A DNA stretch of 64,000 nucleotides. Origin: Desulfonatronospira sp964577315. Its GTDB lineage: Bacteria; Desulfobacterota; Desulfovibrionia; Desulfovibrionales; Desulfonatronovibrionaceae. Positions 9,156-18,612 of this stretch are shown here, in pieces. The first letter of the stretch is position 1, and every line of letters begins with the position of its first letter. A program made the translations under genes and the position numbers. The stretch lies in assembly GCA_964577315.1 (NCBI GenBank), contig CAZNYT010000002.1:1-64000 (forward strand). Direction: 5' to 3'. Below the pieces are notes generated by a model that saw only the letters and a program-made list of their open reading frames with translations, searched no databases and was not told the DNA's origin.

Positions 9156-9328
9156 GTTTCCACCTCCTTAGATTTGGTTTCCATCAATTCCTTGGGAGTA
9201 AAGATTATCACTCAATCCACCCCCGCCATATATTTTGCCTTTCCACGAAAACCCGCGCCAGATAACTAGTTGGGTACAATATCGCAAGTTAAGGGCTCGT
9301 GGAAGCTAATATTATTTTTTTAACAAAG

Positions 9329-10165
9329 TTATTTCTGAGAAGTCAATTGTTGCAGAACCCTATCCAGAACAATAGCCACGATCACGATGGCTATGCCCGC
9401 TTCAAAACCTGCACCCGGCTGCAGACGCTGAATTGCTCGCCAAACTTCTCCTCCCAGGCCGCCGGCTCCGATCATGGCAGCAATAACCGCCATGGATAAA
9501 GCGAGCATAATGGTTTGATTCACTCCTCCCATTATCGTGGTCTTGGCCAGGGGCAACTGGATCTTGAACAGCTTCTGCCACCGATCCGCCCCAAAGGCGT
9601 CTGCGCATTCAGTAAGCTCCTTGGGGACCTGTCTAATACCCAGGTTGGTAAAGCGTATCGCCGGGGGCATGGCAAAGACAAAAGTAGCGAATATGGCTGC
9701 CACTCTGCCCAGACCGAAAAAGGGAATAGCGGGTATTAGATACACAAAAGGGGGCAACGTCTGCATAAAATCCAGAATGGGCCGGACAACCTTGTATATC
9801 GGATCGCTCATGGCGGCTAGAATCCCAACTGGAATCCCGATAATAAGCGCAATAAGCGTGGCCACCACCACCAGGCTGAGCGTGGTCACTGCTGCCCCCC
9901 ACAAGCCCATATTCCATATAAGAGCCAAGCCGATAAAGGTAAAAACCGTAACCCCGCGCTGCCTGGTAATCCAGAAAGCTAGGGCGGTAACCACTACTAC
10001 AATCACCATGGGATGGGGATACAACAGCACCCCCTCCAAAAAGCGCAACCCTTGATCCACAACGGCAGAAAAAGCACGGGTGGCCAGGGCCAGATTGTCC
10101 ACCAGAAAATCCAGGGTCGCTTCTATGCCCTTGCCCAGTGGTATCCTGGGTATTTCCCAACTCAT
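9329..10165 (-). CDS. proW: Glycine betaine ABC transporter permease (ProW/OpuAB type)
   Basis: Inner-membrane permease of the compatible-solute importer. The 278 residues hold several hydrophobic helices and the binding-protein-dependent permease signature around ECADAFGADRWQKLFKIQLPLA, the EAA loop that docks on the ATPase. The C-terminal half contains the conserved AMIGAGGLGGEVWRAIQ. The start overlaps the end of the ATPase gene by four bases, which indicates translational coupling. The partners are the upstream ATPase and the downstream lipoprotein. Confidence 0.94.
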   Translation of the reverse strand: MSWEIPRIPLGKGIEATLDFLVDNLALATRAFSAVVDQGLRFLEGVLLYPHPMVIVVVVTALAFWITRQRGVTVFTFIGLALIWNMGLWGAAVTTLSLVVVATLIALIIGIPVGILAAMSDPIYKVVRPILDFMQTLPPFVYLIPAIPFFGLGRVAAIFATFVFAMPPAIRFTNLGIRQVPKELTECADAFGADRWQKLFKIQLPLAKTTIMGGVNQTIMLALSMAVIAAMIGAGGLGGEVWRAIQRLQPGAGFEAGIAIVIVAIVLDRVLQQLTSQK

Positions 10166-11355
10166 ACTTCACCTCCACGTTCGGCAATCGCTGTAAATAA
10201 TCGCCCCTTGACTATCACGCCCAGGAATTTGTTCTCTTGATCCACCACAGCCACGGGATAGGAAATGGACTGCATAATGGGGAAGAGCTCGTGGGCAAGG
10301 GTATCCGGGTGGACTTTCGGGATATCCGTGTGCAGCACCTGCTCCAGATCGGTTCCCCCGGCATCCACCAGCTTGCGGACATCCTCGGCAAAAACAATCC
10401 CGGCCACGCTCAGATCCCGGTTCAGCACAAAAAGGGATGCTATAGCGTTTTTGCGCATTTTGCGCAAAGCAGTGTTGGGACCGTCACTGCCGATGTAAGC
10501 CACGTCCTCGCATTTTTTCATTACGGATTCAGCGGTTAGCACCTTGGTAATGTCCACATCCTCCACGAATTTGCGGACGTATTCTGTAGCGGGCTTGGTA
10601 AGTATCTCCTCCGGAGTACCTATCTGGTCCACCTGGGCGTCCTTGAGAATGACCAGACGGTCCCCGATTTTCAGGGCTTCGTCCAGGTCGTGGCTAATAA
10701 AGACAATGGTTTTTTTCACGGATTGCTGCAACTTGATCAACTCATCCTGCATATCCCTGCGGATAAGCGGGTCCAGGGCGCTGAAGGCCTCGTCCATGAG
10801 CAAAATATCCGGGTCCAGGCACAAGGCCCTGGCCAATCCTACACGCTGCTGCATCCCTCCGGACAGCTCGCCAGGATATTTATCTCCCCATCCCTTGAGT
10901 CCCACCATGGTCAAGGCGTTTTCAGCTTTCTCCTGCCTCTTGGATTTCTCCTCGCCTTGAACTTCAAGGCCGAACTCAACATTATCCAGTACTGTACGGT
11001 GGGGGAACAGGGCAAAATGCTGAAACACCATTCCGAATTTCTGACGCCTGAAATCCCGCAATTCAGTGGAGTCCAGCTTCTGCACCTCCTGGCCGTCTAC
11101 GTATATTTCCCCGGCAGTGGGCTCAAAAAGTCTGTTGATGCAGCGAACCAAGGTAGACTTCCCGCTCCCGGACAAACCCATAACCACCACGGTTTCGCCC
11201 TCGGCAACGCTAAAGGAAACCCCTCCCACGGCTACCACATGGCCTGTCTGTTGATAAATCTCCGGAAACGACACCCCTTGATAGAAAAGATCCAGAGCCT
11301 TTTCAGGGGAATCACCAAAAATCTTGACCACATTGTTAAGCTCAATCTTATCCAT
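10162..11355 (-). CDS. proV: Glycine betaine ABC transporter ATPase with CBS domains (ProV/OpuAA type)
   Basis: ATP-hydrolysing subunit of the betaine importer. The 397 residues contain Walker A GLSGSGKST at about 60-68, the ABC signature LSGGMQQRVGLARAL, Walker B ILLMDEAFSALDP, and two C-terminal CBS modules (about residues 275-395). In OpuA-type transporters the CBS modules sense ionic strength at the membrane surface and gate transport. It is first in the minus-strand operon, overlaps proW by four bases and has a modest AGG-type ribosome-binding site. The system imports osmoprotectant under osmotic stress, matching the acidic proteome. Confidence 0.95.
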   Translation of the reverse strand: MDKIELNNVVKIFGDSPEKALDLFYQGVSFPEIYQQTGHVVAVGGVSFSVAEGETVVVMGLSGSGKSTLVRCINRLFEPTAGEIYVDGQEVQKLDSTELRDFRRQKFGMVFQHFALFPHRTVLDNVEFGLEVQGEEKSKRQEKAENALTMVGLKGWGDKYPGELSGGMQQRVGLARALCLDPDILLMDEAFSALDPLIRRDMQDELIKLQQSVKKTIVFISHDLDEALKIGDRLVILKDAQVDQIGTPEEILTKPATEYVRKFVEDVDITKVLTAESVMKKCEDVAYIGSDGPNTALRKMRKNAIASLFVLNRDLSVAGIVFAEDVRKLVDAGGTDLEQVLHTDIPKVHPDTLAHELFPIMQSISYPVAVVDQENKFLGVIVKGRLFTAIAERGGEV

Positions 11356-11863
11356 AACAAACCTGCAACTTTAAATAGTATAGCATATACCCCTCGGCTG
11401 ATTCGGACTTGTTATCATATTCCAAAAGGATGTCAAGCCACCCCTGTATTACGTAATCAAGCCCCTGTCCAATTGTTTTTTGTCCGGCACATGCCATAAT
11501 ACTTTTCAATAGGGATTTATATCCTGTTTTTTTCAAAAAAAGCAAAGATTTTGTGCAATAGGCACCCTCTCTCTTTACCATCCCCAATATGGCAACGGTT
11601 CTTGACGAGCTTTTCAATTTGAAATATATTTATTTATTTTCATAGCCGTGAAATCGAGCTCTCAAGGGGCTCTTGCAAAACCTGCTGGGCACTGCTGGCA
11701 TGTCCCAATCTTAAGCCCTTTGCATTACATGCTCCGTGTGCCTGTCTTCGGTCCGCGCCAAGACCTTTACCGGCTTTGCACCCTGTTGCCTGATTTTTTC
11801 AAGAATATGCTCAACACTTAACCCTGACTCTATTCGAGCCAAGTTCAAACCAGTATCAAGATT
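11356..11863. other. 508-bp divergent intergenic region upstream of proV and lysS
   Basis: Holds the promoters for the betaine operon (minus) and the lysS/envelope operon (plus). On the minus strand a TTGACA lies at 11430-11435, but no good -10 sits at the right spacing; a TATACT nearer the gene lacks a -35. An 89-codon open frame on minus overlaps the proV start and has no recognisable features, so I do not call it. No tRNA-like T-box fold was recognised ahead of lysS. Confidence 0.5.
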
Positions 11864-13390
11864 ATGAAAAACTTCGATTCCAAATCCGCTCCCTCCGGGG
11901 ACTCCAACGAAAACCAGATACTTAGGCACCGGCAACAAAAGGCCCAATTCCTTGAAGAGCAAGGGATAGACCTCTTCCCCAACAATTTCCGCAAGGACAC
12001 CGACATCTCCGAGATCCACCAGGAAGCAGGTAGCCTTGACGCCTCGGAGCTGGAGGATAGTTCCCGGGAACATACCGTGGCAGGCCGGATCATGGCCCTG
12101 CGCTCCTTTGGAAAGGTCACCTTTGTACACATCCAGGACCACAGCAGCAAGATCCAGGTATTCGCTCAAAGAGACGTCCTGGGCGAACACCAGTATCAGA
12201 TATTTAAAAAGTTCGATATCGGGGATATCATCGGGGTAACCGGAACCCTGTTCCGGACCAAGACCGAAGAATTGACCATAAAGGCGGACAAAATCCAGCT
12301 TTTGGCCAAATCCATGCGGCCCCTGCCGGAAAAATACCACGGCCTAAAGGACGTGGAAACCCGTTACCGCCAGAGATACCTGGACCTGTTGTTCAATCCC
12401 TCCTCCCGGGAAATCTTCATGACCCGGGCCAGAATTATCCGCTTGCTGCGCGATTTCCTGGACAACAAGGGGTTCACCGAGATGGAAACCCCCATGATGC
12501 AGATCATCCCGGGCGGCGCCACTGCCCGCCCCTTCAAGACCCATCACAATGCCCTGGACATGGAGCTATTTTTGCGGGTGGCTCCGGAGCTGTACCTGAA
12601 GAGGCTCCTAGTGGGCGGTTTTGAAAAGGTCTACGAGATCAATCGCAACTTCCGTAACGAGGGCATCTCCACCCAGCACAACCCGGAATTCACCATGCTG
12701 GAGTTCTACTGGGCCTACGTGGATTTCAGGGATCTGATGAGCTTCACCGAGGAAATGATCACCTCCCTGGTTCATTCCGTCCTGGGCAAAAGCGCAATCA
12801 CTTATCAAGGGCAAAGTATCGATTTCAGCCCGCCTTGGCCCAAGCTGTCCTTCTACCAGGCCCTGCAAGATCTGGGCGGTTTAACGCAGGCAGATTATCA
12901 GGAACCGGAACGGGCCAGGAACCTGGTTCTCAACAAAGGGGAAAACGTGGCCCCCCAAGAGAAACTGGGCAAGATCCAGGAAAAGCTCTTTGATCTGTTC
13001 GTGGAACCCCATCTGTTCCAACCCCATTTCATATACCACTACCCCACGGAGATTTCGCCCCTGTCCCGGCGCAACGATGAAGACCCCAGCATAACGGATC
13101 GTTTTGAGCTGTTTATCGCCGGCCGGGAGATAGCCAACGCCTTTTCCGAGCTCAACGATCCCGTGGATCAAAAAAAGCGTTTCATGGAGCAGATCCAGGA
13201 AAAGGAAGCCGGGGATCTTGAGGCCCATTACATGGACCAGGATTATATTCGGGCCCTGGAACACGGCATGCCTCCTGCCGGAGGGGCAGGCATAGGTATC
13301 GATCGCCTGGTCATGCTGCTCACAGATACCGCCTCCATCCGGGAAGTCATCCTTTTCCCGCTCCTTCGCCCGGAAGGTGATTCAAGCTGA
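11864..13390 (+). CDS. lysS: Lysyl-tRNA synthetase, class II
   Basis: Charges tRNA-Lys. The 508-residue protein has the N-terminal OB-fold anticodon-binding domain (residues about 60-175) and the class II catalytic domain: motif 2 FRNEGISTQHNPEFTMLE and motif 3 GAGIGIDRLVMLL. The first 25 residues are unusually Ser/Asn-rich and the ATG at 11864 has no clear ribosome-binding site, so the true start could be slightly downstream. The stop codon overlaps the start of lolC by one base (TGATG), linking this housekeeping gene to the envelope operon that follows. Confidence 0.96.
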   Translation: MKNFDSKSAPSGDSNENQILRHRQQKAQFLEEQGIDLFPNNFRKDTDISEIHQEAGSLDASELEDSSREHTVAGRIMALRSFGKVTFVHIQDHSSKIQVFAQRDVLGEHQYQIFKKFDIGDIIGVTGTLFRTKTEELTIKADKIQLLAKSMRPLPEKYHGLKDVETRYRQRYLDLLFNPSSREIFMTRARIIRLLRDFLDNKGFTEMETPMMQIIPGGATARPFKTHHNALDMELFLRVAPELYLKRLLVGGFEKVYEINRNFRNEGISTQHNPEFTMLEFYWAYVDFRDLMSFTEEMITSLVHSVLGKSAITYQGQSIDFSPPWPKLSFYQALQDLGGLTQADYQEPERARNLVLNKGENVAPQEKLGKIQEKLFDLFVEPHLFQPHFIYHYPTEISPLSRRNDEDPSITDRFELFIAGREIANAFSELNDPVDQKKRFMEQIQEKEAGDLEAHYMDQDYIRALEHGMPPAGGAGIGIDRLVMLLTDTASIREVILFPLLRPEGDSS

Positions 13391-14622
13391 TGCGTTTCGA
13401 ATTCTTTATTGCACTTCGCTATCTGAGGGCCAAAAAAGAACAGGCCTTTATCTCGGTAATCTCGCTTTTGTCCGTCTTGGGTGTCGCCCTGGGCGTGGCC
13501 GCCCTTATCATTGTCCTGGGAGTAATGAACGGTTTTAGCGAGAACCTCAGGGAAAAGATCCTGGGACTGAACGCCCATGTCATTGTGGGCAGCCACACCG
13601 GTACCATAGAGGACTACGGTCAACTGATCCAGAAAGTTGAGGAGATCCCGGGTGTAAACAGCGCCACCCCCTTTGTCTACTCCGAGGTCATGTTAAGCAA
13701 CCCCGGGGGAGTAAAAGGCGTGGTCATGCGCGGCATAGACCCCGGAGGTGCGGATCGTGTCCTGGAGCTGGACCAGGAAATGGTCCAGGGATCGGTCTTT
13801 GACCTGAAAAACGACCAGGAGGACTTTCCGGGCATAATAGTGGGACAACAACTAGCCTCCAGGCAAAACATCTCGGTGGGAGACAGGGTAAATATTTTGG
13901 CGCCCTCTGGGGAAAGCACCGCTGCCGGATTTACTCCCAAAGTGGAATCCTTCCAGGTCCAAGGCGTCTTCAGTACCGGGATGCAAGAATACGACACCTC
14001 TTTTGCCTACACCACCATCCCGGCAGCCCAGGAAATCTTGGGATTCACCCGGGATCTGGTCACCGGCATGGAAATTCGCCTTCACGATGTAGACCAGGCT
14101 CATGAATTATCCGAACGGATCACCCAGAGCCTGGGCGGTTATCCGTATTACGTGCGCAACTGGAAGGAAATGAACGAAAACCTTTTTGCCGCCCTGGAAC
14201 TGGAAAAACTCGCCATGGGCGTTATTCTAACCATGATCATACTGGTGGCATCCTTCAGCATTATCACCGCCCTGATCATGCTGGTCATGGAAAAACGCAA
14301 GGACATAGCCATACTCATGTCCATGGGCACCACCAGGAGAATGGTGCGCAACATCTTTATTTTTCTGGGCCTTATGATCGGGGCCCTGGGCACTGCCCTG
14401 GGTTTTGCCGTGGGCTTGGGCGGTTGCTATCTTCTGGAGAATTACCAGTTCATCCAATTACCTGCGGATGTCTATTTCATGGATCATTTGCCGGTACTTC
14501 TGCACACCCGGGACTTGATCATCATAGCCCTGGCAGCCATGGTGCTTTGTTTCCTGGCCACCATTTACCCTGCGCGCAAGGCTTCCAGGCTGAATCCGGC
14601 AGAGGCTTTAAGGCATGAATGA
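13390..14622 (+). CDS. lolC: Lipoprotein-releasing ABC transporter permease (LolC/LolE)
   Basis: Inner-membrane subunit of the Lol system, which extracts mature lipoproteins from the inner membrane and passes them to LolA. The 410-residue protein starts with the family hallmark FEFFIALRYLRAKKEQAFISVIS, has one N-terminal and three C-terminal transmembrane segments with a large periplasmic domain between (about residues 50-270), and ends with YPARKASRLNPAEALRHE. Only one LolC/E-type gene is present here, consistent with a homodimeric (LolF-like) arrangement; a second copy elsewhere cannot be excluded. It overlaps lysS by one base and lolD by eight. Confidence 0.94.
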   Translation: MRFEFFIALRYLRAKKEQAFISVISLLSVLGVALGVAALIIVLGVMNGFSENLREKILGLNAHVIVGSHTGTIEDYGQLIQKVEEIPGVNSATPFVYSEVMLSNPGGVKGVVMRGIDPGGADRVLELDQEMVQGSVFDLKNDQEDFPGIIVGQQLASRQNISVGDRVNILAPSGESTAAGFTPKVESFQVQGVFSTGMQEYDTSFAYTTIPAAQEILGFTRDLVTGMEIRLHDVDQAHELSERITQSLGGYPYYVRNWKEMNENLFAALELEKLAMGVILTMIILVASFSIITALIMLVMEKRKDIAILMSMGTTRRMVRNIFIFLGLMIGALGTALGFAVGLGGCYLLENYQFIQLPADVYFMDHLPVLLHTRDLIIIALAAMVLCFLATIYPARKASRLNPAEALRHE

Positions 14623-15301
14623 ACCTTTGTTCCAGCTAAAACAGCTAAGCAAATCCTTTACTTCCGGCCCGGAAACCATCACTGTCCTGGATGGGATAGA
14701 CTGGGTGATTGAGCAGGGTCAAACCATTGCTGTCCAAGGAGCCTCTGGCTCCGGCAAAAGTACCTTGCTGCACATCCTGGGCACCCTGGATGAGCCGACC
14801 CAGGGCCAGGTCCTTTTCAGCGGCCGGGATCTGTCCCGGATCAGCCCTGCTCAAAAGGCTGTGCTCAGACGCTCCGAGATGGGATTCATCTTTCAGTTTC
14901 ACCATCTCCTGCCCGAATTTAATACCCTGGAAAATGTGGCCATGCCTGCGATCATAAGCGGAATGCAAAAAAACAAGGCCCATGGCATGGCTTTAACCGC
15001 CCTGGAAAAGGTGGGCCTAAGAGACAGGGCCAAGCAGGACGTGCGAACCCTTTCCGGGGGAGAAAGCCAAAGAGTTGCCCTAGCCAGGGCTATCCTGCCC
15101 CAGCCCAAGGTTCTTTTGGCGGACGAGCCCACTGGCAACCTGGACCAGGCCAAGAGCCAGGAGGTTGGGGAATTGCTTCTGAATTTGAACCATGAGCTTC
15201 GTATGACCCTGATAGTGGTTACCCACAATCTGGACCTGGCCTCGCGTATGAACATAAATTTCGAAATCAAATCAGGTGAATTATATGCGCTTACCTCCTA
15301 A
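14615..15301 (+). CDS. lolD: Lipoprotein-releasing ABC transporter ATPase LolD
   Basis: Powers lipoprotein release by the Lol permease. The 228 residues include Walker A GASGSGKSTLL (about 45-55), the signature LSGGESQRVALARA, Walker B VLLADEPTGNLD and the switch His in VVTHN. Length and the conserved FQFHHLLPEFNTLENV stretch are typical for LolD. Start overlaps the permease gene by eight bases; its end overlaps the beginning of bamA, so the genes lolC-lolD-bamA are translationally coupled. Confidence 0.95.
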   Translation: MNEPLFQLKQLSKSFTSGPETITVLDGIDWVIEQGQTIAVQGASGSGKSTLLHILGTLDEPTQGQVLFSGRDLSRISPAQKAVLRRSEMGFIFQFHHLLPEFNTLENVAMPAIISGMQKNKAHGMALTALEKVGLRDRAKQDVRTLSGGESQRVALARAILPQPKVLLADEPTGNLDQAKSQEVGELLLNLNHELRMTLIVVTHNLDLASRMNINFEIKSGELYALTS

Positions 15302-17963
15302 GACCCTCCTGGCATGGCCTGCCATTTTCCTAGCAGTGGCGCTTTGGGTGCTGCATTTAACAGCAACATCCGGTTTCGCCCAAACCGATGAAGTCCTGGT
15401 TTTGCCCTTTGAGATCAACGCCCCGGATGATATGGATTACCTGGAATCCGGGTTGCCATCCATGCTTACAGAAATCCTGGATGCAAAAGGTGTAGACATG
15501 ATCTCCCCTGAAACTGGCCCCACCCTTATATACCGCGAGGGCATAACCCACCTGGACGTAGATGCAGCCAAGCGTCTAACCCTAGAGGCAGAAGGGCGTT
15601 ACGCGGTTTATGGAACCTTTACACAGGCCGAGGACTATATCAGTCTGGAGGCGCACCTGGTGGATGGACTGGGAGAGAGGGAGCCGGCTTCTTTCCACGT
15701 TGTCCAGGAGGATGTTCTCAACGTCCCTCCTGCAGCGGAGGAACTTGCAGAAAAAATCTACCAGGAGCTATTGCAGGAGGAAAAGATCTCCAGCATTGAA
15801 GTAAAGGGATTTAACGTGCTGGATCCGGAGGTGGTGCTTCTCCGGCTGGATATCCAGGAAGGGGACCCCTACGACGAGGACAAAATCAACCAGGAGATCA
15901 AGCGTATTTTCGACCTGGGCTACTTCGATGATGTCCAAGTCCGGACCCAAGCCACCCCCCAGGGCAAAGAAATCACCCTGGAGGTGGAAGAAAGGCCTTT
16001 TATCAAGAATATCAAGGTATCCGGGGCAGACGAAATAAGCGAGGATGACATCCTGGAAGCTTTGACCATCAGCACCGGTTCCGTGATCAATCCCCGGATT
16101 ATCAGCGAGGATTTAAGGCGTATCCGGGGGATGTATCGAGAGGATGGATACTACAACGCCACCGTGGATTACGAGGTGGTCAAGGTCGATGACCAGGAAG
16201 CGGACCTGGAGATCAAGATAGATGAAGGGGAGCGCCTTTACATCCGAGGAATAGAAATCCAGGGAGCACAAGAGATCAGTGAAAGCACCCTGAAAGATGA
16301 GATGGAGCTCAGGACAAGAGGGATATTCTCCTGGATCACAGGTCGGGGGATTCTGCGCGAGGAGCTTTTGGACCGGGATATTGCCGCCATGGAGGCATTT
16401 TACGCGAACAAGGGATTTATAAACGCCCGGGTGAGTCAGCCGGATATAGAGTATAAAGAGGATGGCATCTACCTCACCTTCCATGTAGAAGAAGGTGATC
16501 GCTATAAAATGGGGGACTTGGATTTTCGCGGGGACCTGCTGGTGGATGCGCAGGATCTGAGGGAAATCACCCGACTGGACGAACTCGGGGAAAAAGAGGA
16601 GTACTTCAATCGTTCCCAGATGCACCAGGACAGCCAAAACCTGTCCGATTTTTACATGGATTACGGGTATGCCTTCGCCCAGGTGGATCCGGACATGCAT
16701 GTGGACGAGGAGGAAAAAAAGGTCAATGTGGTTTACAACCTGAACAAGGGAGAAAAAGTATACATTGGCAGGGTGCTCATAGAAGGCAACCACACCACCC
16801 GGGACAATGTCATACGCAGAGAGCTCCGCCTTACAGACGGGGATCTTTTTAGCAGCACAGACCTGCAAAGATCCAGTCAGGACCTGAGACGCCTGGATTT
16901 TTTTGAACAGGTGGATGTTCAGCCTGTACCCACGGGCCGGGACGACGAAATGGATCTATTGGTCCAGGTGGAGGAAAAATCCACCGGAATGCTTTCTGCA
17001 GGAGCAGGCTATTCCTCATATGACAGCGTCTTTCTCTCGGCCAGGATCCAGGAGCGCAACCTGTTCGGCAAGGGATACCGCCTGAATTTGAGTGGCCAGT
17101 TCGGGGGCAGAACCACTACTTTTGACCTGGATTTCTGGAATCCCAGGGTGCGGGACAGTAGGCTAGGCATGGGAACCAATCTGTACAGCACTGATGATGA
17201 CTACTTTCTATACGACCGGGAGGCCTACGGGGGAAGGCTGAGATTCGCCTACACCGTAGGGGATTACAGCCGCTTGCACTGGCATTACCGCCTGGACAAC
17301 TATGAGCTTACAGATATAGATGAGGATGCCCATCAGAATATTCATGACCGGGAAGGGGAAAACTGGTCCAGCGCGCTTTATACCGCACTTACCCGGGACA
17401 CCAGGGACCGGCGCATCAATCCCAGCCAGGGCACCCGCAACACCTTGTCCGCGGAATACGGGGGGGGAGTACTCCAGGGCGACGACAATTTCGCCAAGTT
17501 CATATTAACCTCAGAGTACTACACCCCAGCCATAGGGAAAAGCATTTTCCATTGGAAGGGCTCCGTGGGGCATGTCATGGAAAACACATCCAAGGACGTT
17601 CCCAATTTCGAGTTGTTCAGACTGGGGGGCATTGGAAGTGTCCGGGGCTACAAGCACCGCAAATTAGCCCCCCGCTTTGATGACGGCGAAGTCAAGGGAG
17701 GGGATACCAAGTTCTATACCAATTTCGAATTGATTCGCCCCTTGAGCGAAGACTTAGGGCTGATGGGGCTTGTCTTTTTTGACGCGGGCAACGTATGGGA
17801 TACCGACGAATCCATGGATCTGGATCTATATACCAGCGTGGGCACAGGCATCCGCTGGTATTCCCCTATGGGACCCATCCGGGTGGAATACGGATATGCC
17901 CTGAACGATCTTGAGGACAGCAGCCGCTCCCAGGTCCACTTCCGGCTGGGACAACAGTTTTAA
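15285..17963 (+). CDS. bamA: BamA outer-membrane protein insertase with extra N-terminal domain
   Basis: Core of the complex that folds beta-barrel proteins into the outer membrane. From the ATG at 15285 (AGGTG seven bases upstream) the protein has 892 residues; an in-frame GTG lies nine bases earlier. Order: signal peptide (1-32, cleavage after FAQ), an extra domain (about 34-165), five POTRA repeats (about 168-560, e.g. IEVKGFNVLD, IKVSGADEIS, IEIQGAQEIS, LDFRGDLLV, VLIEGNHTTRD), then the barrel with the loop-6 motif SVRGYKHRKLAPR. BamA is usually about 750-810 residues; the surplus is the extra domain, which resembles TolB/FlgO/CsgG-type N-terminal folds (VLVLPFEINAPDDMDYLESG). Many Asp/Glu residues. 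Overlaps lolD. Confidence 0.95.
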   Translation: MRLPPKTLLAWPAIFLAVALWVLHLTATSGFAQTDEVLVLPFEINAPDDMDYLESGLPSMLTEILDAKGVDMISPETGPTLIYREGITHLDVDAAKRLTLEAEGRYAVYGTFTQAEDYISLEAHLVDGLGEREPASFHVVQEDVLNVPPAAEELAEKIYQELLQEEKISSIEVKGFNVLDPEVVLLRLDIQEGDPYDEDKINQEIKRIFDLGYFDDVQVRTQATPQGKEITLEVEERPFIKNIKVSGADEISEDDILEALTISTGSVINPRIISEDLRRIRGMYREDGYYNATVDYEVVKVDDQEADLEIKIDEGERLYIRGIEIQGAQEISESTLKDEMELRTRGIFSWITGRGILREELLDRDIAAMEAFYANKGFINARVSQPDIEYKEDGIYLTFHVEEGDRYKMGDLDFRGDLLVDAQDLREITRLDELGEKEEYFNRSQMHQDSQNLSDFYMDYGYAFAQVDPDMHVDEEEKKVNVVYNLNKGEKVYIGRVLIEGNHTTRDNVIRRELRLTDGDLFSSTDLQRSSQDLRRLDFFEQVDVQPVPTGRDDEMDLLVQVEEKSTGMLSAGAGYSSYDSVFLSARIQERNLFGKGYRLNLSGQFGGRTTTFDLDFWNPRVRDSRLGMGTNLYSTDDDYFLYDREAYGGRLRFAYTVGDYSRLHWHYRLDNYELTDIDEDAHQNIHDREGENWSSALYTALTRDTRDRRINPSQGTRNTLSAEYGGGVLQGDDNFAKFILTSEYYTPAIGKSIFHWKGSVGHVMENTSKDVPNFELFRLGGIGSVRGYKHRKLAPRFDDGEVKGGDTKFYTNFELIRPLSEDLGLMGLVFFDAGNVWDTDESMDLDLYTSVGTGIRWYSPMGPIRVEYGYALNDLEDSSRSQVHFRLGQQF

Positions 17964-18080
17964 ACCCAAAACCTGATTTGGACAAATTCTATTGACTGGT
18001 ATGACTGGCGAGTTTAAGCAACAACCAATGTTTCCCAACGACTTTTAACCCCAAACAATCCCACCAAGGAGGGATCTTGA

Positions 18081-18602
18081 ATGAAAAAAACAACCCTTAT
18101 GTTAATCCTTTTTTTACTTTTACCCAGCATAGCCCTAGCCGGGAACAAACTGGGCATAGTAGAAGTACAGCGTGTGATAGAAGAGTCCGATCCTGGAGAA
18201 AAGGTCATGGGGGAGCTCACAGTGCACTTTGAGGACATGCGCGCTGATTTGGAACAGGAAAGAGCACAGGTGGAGCAGTTAAGGCAAGAGCTGGAACAAC
18301 AAAGCATGGTTCTAAGCGACGAAGCCCAGCAAGAAATGGAATCCGAGCTACAGCAAAAAATCCAGGAGTTCCAGCAGAAATCCCAATCCTATCAAGCCCG
18401 GATGCAACAAAAAGAACAGGAATTAACTGATCCCATATATGATCTCCTTTTTGACGTAGTCAACGATTATGCAGAGGAAAACGGCTATGACATGGTTTTC
18501 AACACCCAGGGAAGCGGCTTGATCTATGCCCAGGATGCCATGAACATCACGGACGAGATCATTGAGGAGCTAAACAGGGCCTGGGAAGCCCAAGAAAATT
18601 AA
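18081..18602 (+). CDS. skp: OmpH/Skp-family periplasmic chaperone
   Basis: Holds unfolded outer-membrane proteins on their way to BamA. The 173-residue protein has a clear signal peptide (MKKTTLMLILFLLLPSIALA, cleavage near residue 20), a conserved start KLGIVEVQRVIEESDPG, a long Gln/Glu-rich coiled coil (about 50-120) corresponding to the Skp tentacles, and the family C-terminal block DMVFNTQGSGLIYA. It follows bamA by 117 bases, with lpxD 10 bases behind, the usual order of this block. Confidence 0.92.
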   Translation: MKKTTLMLILFLLLPSIALAGNKLGIVEVQRVIEESDPGEKVMGELTVHFEDMRADLEQERAQVEQLRQELEQQSMVLSDEAQQEMESELQQKIQEFQQKSQSYQARMQQKEQELTDPIYDLLFDVVNDYAEENGYDMVFNTQGSGLIYAQDAMNITDEIIEELNRAWEAQEN

Positions 18603-18612
18603 GGTAAAACCT

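Noticed and set aside
11348..11617. 89-codon frame on minus overlapping the proV start
   Set aside because: Random-looking composition, no ribosome-binding site, no conserved pattern, and it would block the proV promoter region.
11640..11863. T-box leader before lysS
   Set aside because: No T-box consensus, no specifier-loop layout and no terminator hairpin before the start codon.
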